NCBI RefSeq assembly: GCF_009866765.1 | Contig: NZ_CP019431.1 | Coordinates: 124,001-188,000 of the forward strand | Direction: 5' to 3' | DNA length: 64,000 nt | Origin: Pseudomonas sp. S35 | GTDB taxonomy: Bacteria; Pseudomonadota; Gammaproteobacteria; Pseudomonadales; Pseudomonadaceae | Shown: piece by piece, positions 63,008 through 64,000 of the stretch | Position numbering within the stretch: position 1 is the stretch's first letter | Layout: each line of letters opens with the position of its first letter | The notes under the pieces: model-generated | The model's input: the letters and a program-made list of their open reading frames with translations, nothing else | The model's database searches: none | What the model was told of the DNA's origin: nothing | Program-made: the position numbers and the translations under genes

Positions 63008-63293
63008 TCCTAAAAGTCGACGTTTAGAATCAATACGTTAGCGGGGATTAGCTGGGGAATCAATGGGTTGTGTTAGCAGGGATTAGCGGGTTTTCGCCCC
63101 TGATAGCAGGGCGAGTGTGGCAAATTTGTGGCAAAAAGCGTTGGAGAAGTAACATGAACTCTTCAGGTATGCGGATAAAAAAATCTACGCGAGCGTTTCG
63201 AGTGTGTTTGACGATCTTGGTAGGCTCGTCGCCTCCCAGCTACCTAACCAAACGGCCTGCGACTAATTGTGTCACTTCATCAGCCCTAATTAC
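63008..63293. other. Element end without a clear gene
   Basis: The segment carries GGGGATTAGC and AGGGATTAGCGG repeats (63041-63090) and TGTGGCAAATTTGTGGCAAA (63115-63134), features often seen between an attachment site and an integrase gene. A fragment with YADKKIYASVSSVFDDLGRL then VASQLPNQTACD-stop (about 63167-63265) may be the end of a lost gene. No integrase is present in the visible part. Confidence 0.45.
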
Positions 63294-64000
63294 TCATAAG
63301 GCAGCTTTTCTATAGTTTAACTCGTTTTTTACGCAGCGGAATATAGCTTCTATTTGCCCATGTAAAGTTTTTGGGTACCAGATGGCTGTAATGCCAAGTC
63401 TTGCTAGCTCGCTATTGCGAGCAATCAAACTTTTAATGTCATCTGGGGTTTGCTCGATGCAGAAGTGTTGTGGGAAAGAAAAGTCCCCAGCCTCCGCCTT
63501 TACTTGCCGAAACACCTGAATAGTTCGATCATTATTTAAGCTGCAACCAATAAACAGCAAGCTATTATTTGTGAAGTAGTAACGTAGCATTTTTGGAATG
63601 GCCCGGTCTAGATCTAGCTGGTCCTCTCCATATGCTAGATCATACTGCGCCTTCCCGAGAATACAGTTTGTGGGGGTCTTAATATCTCCATGCATTTTGA
63701 TTATGGTTGTCTTAGTTGGATCTGGCGGCTCCATGGAGGTAACGCCATTAACTACCTGAATTTCTGAGCCTGCTCCGGTATCAAAGGACTGTTCGAGTAG
63801 CTGATCATAATTGGTAGTGATCAGAGTATCTTTGAAAATGCTAGAAATGAGTAACGTAATGGCCTGGATACTGCCCCGCCTCCCAAAGACATCACGGATT
63901 TCCTGGGCGAATGCATCGCGCCCATGCATTTTCTCTATATGTGAGATGATCTGCTCAAAGTCGCCGCTCGCTAGCCAGTCTTCTATCTGACATTCGCTAA
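63294..64000 (-). CDS. SIR2-domain protein, partial (5' end outside window)
   Basis: 234 codons are visible; the frame stays open to the window edge, upstream of the internal Met at 63929, so the N-terminus is missing. SIR2-like motifs are LITTNYDQLLEQS, IIKMHGDIKTP, and LLFIGCSLNNDRTIQVF near the C-terminus. SIR2 domains hydrolyse or transfer ADP-ribose from NAD+. Stand-alone or fused SIR2 genes on islands are commonly anti-phage abortive-infection effectors (Thoeris, DSR, Avs, SPARSA types). Low GC and position inside a tRNA-Arg-integrated element support a defence role. Subtype cannot be told without the rest. Confidence 0.82.
   Translation of the reverse strand, partial: SECQIEDWLASGDFEQIISHIEKMHGRDAFAQEIRDVFGRRGSIQAITLLISSIFKDTLITTNYDQLLEQSFDTGAGSEIQVVNGVTSMEPPDPTKTTIIKMHGDIKTPTNCILGKAQYDLAYGEDQLDLDRAIPKMLRYYFTNNSLLFIGCSLNNDRTIQVFRQVKAEAGDFSFPQHFCIEQTPDDIKSLIARNSELARLGITAIWYPKTLHGQIEAIFRCVKNELNYRKAAL

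Noticed and set aside
63070..63315. 81-codon plus-strand frame after the tRNA fragment
   Set aside because: Poor codon use and no binding site; it covers repeat-like attachment-region DNA.

Overview
The window is chromosomal DNA of a Pseudomonas, most likely of the P. fluorescens group. The evidence is the rRNA sequence, the GC-rich codon use with GTG starts and ATGA gene overlaps, the REP-type palindromes with TGTGGGAGGGG arms, and gene sets common in that group (mgo/pvf cluster, pgaABCD, DUF2789, the FUSC/DUF1656 efflux operon, the CsgG/DUF4810/DUF799 lipoproteins).

Layout. 1-1690: 3' end of an rRNA operon, with part of 23S and two identical 5S genes, each followed by a terminator. 2066-3946: a dCache chemoreceptor. 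3984-9526 (minus): four genes that match the mgoBCAD / pvfABCD cluster in content and order (heme-oxygenase-like DUF3050 protein, AurF-type N-oxygenase, A-T-reductase NRPS, polyketide-cyclase-like protein), known in other pseudomonads to make diazeniumdiolate signals of the leudiazen/valdiazen type. 9864-14472: a GntR/FCD regulator divergent from a TauD-like dioxygenase and a sulfonate/taurine-type ABC importer. 14573-16175: a TonB-C-domain protein and a LysR regulator. 16345-20381: a DHA2/EmrAB/OprM-type tripartite pump. 20500-26068: a small membrane protein, an overlapping pair of uncharacterised secreted proteins, a GT39 glycosyltransferase and a DUF2789 protein. 26204-31248: a tightly overlapping MarR/FUSC/DUF1656/HlyD/outer-membrane efflux operon. 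31330-33605: a membrane protein and a DUF945 protein. 33905-40223: pgaABCD for poly-N-acetylglucosamine.

40632-53010 is the most plastic part: a two-partner-secretion locus (cdiB, a 2823-residue cdiA with a VENN boundary and a C-terminal PD-(D/E)XK-like toxin, then a candidate immunity gene). It is followed by about 1.7 kb of debris: an orphan immunity-like gene, three apparent toxin-tail fragments, the C-terminal stub of a RAYT-type transposase, and six copies of an AATAGGGGTCAGACC repeat in both orientations. AT content rises sharply here, which suggests acquisition. Two diverged copies of an 89-residue gene bracket part of this region.

54469-57054 is a classical autotransporter. 57437-59776 is a four-lipoprotein operon with CsgG, DUF4810 and DUF799 members. 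60009-62905 holds a YfbK-like von Willebrand A lipoprotein, an ECF sigma factor and a probable membrane anti-sigma partner. At 62963-63007 lies only the 3' part of a tRNA-Arg gene, the expected scar of an integrative element. To its right the sequence is AT-rich and holds a SIR2-domain gene, probably anti-phage, that runs off the window edge.

The mgo/pvf cluster, the PNAG operon, the CDI locus, the autotransporter and two efflux pumps together suggest a plant- or insect-associated bacterium equipped for signalling, biofilm formation and contact-dependent competition. No genuinely unknown large system is clear. The best leads are the CDI/RAYT graveyard, the SIR2 island at tRNA-Arg, and the unassigned N-terminal region of the mgoA-type NRPS.
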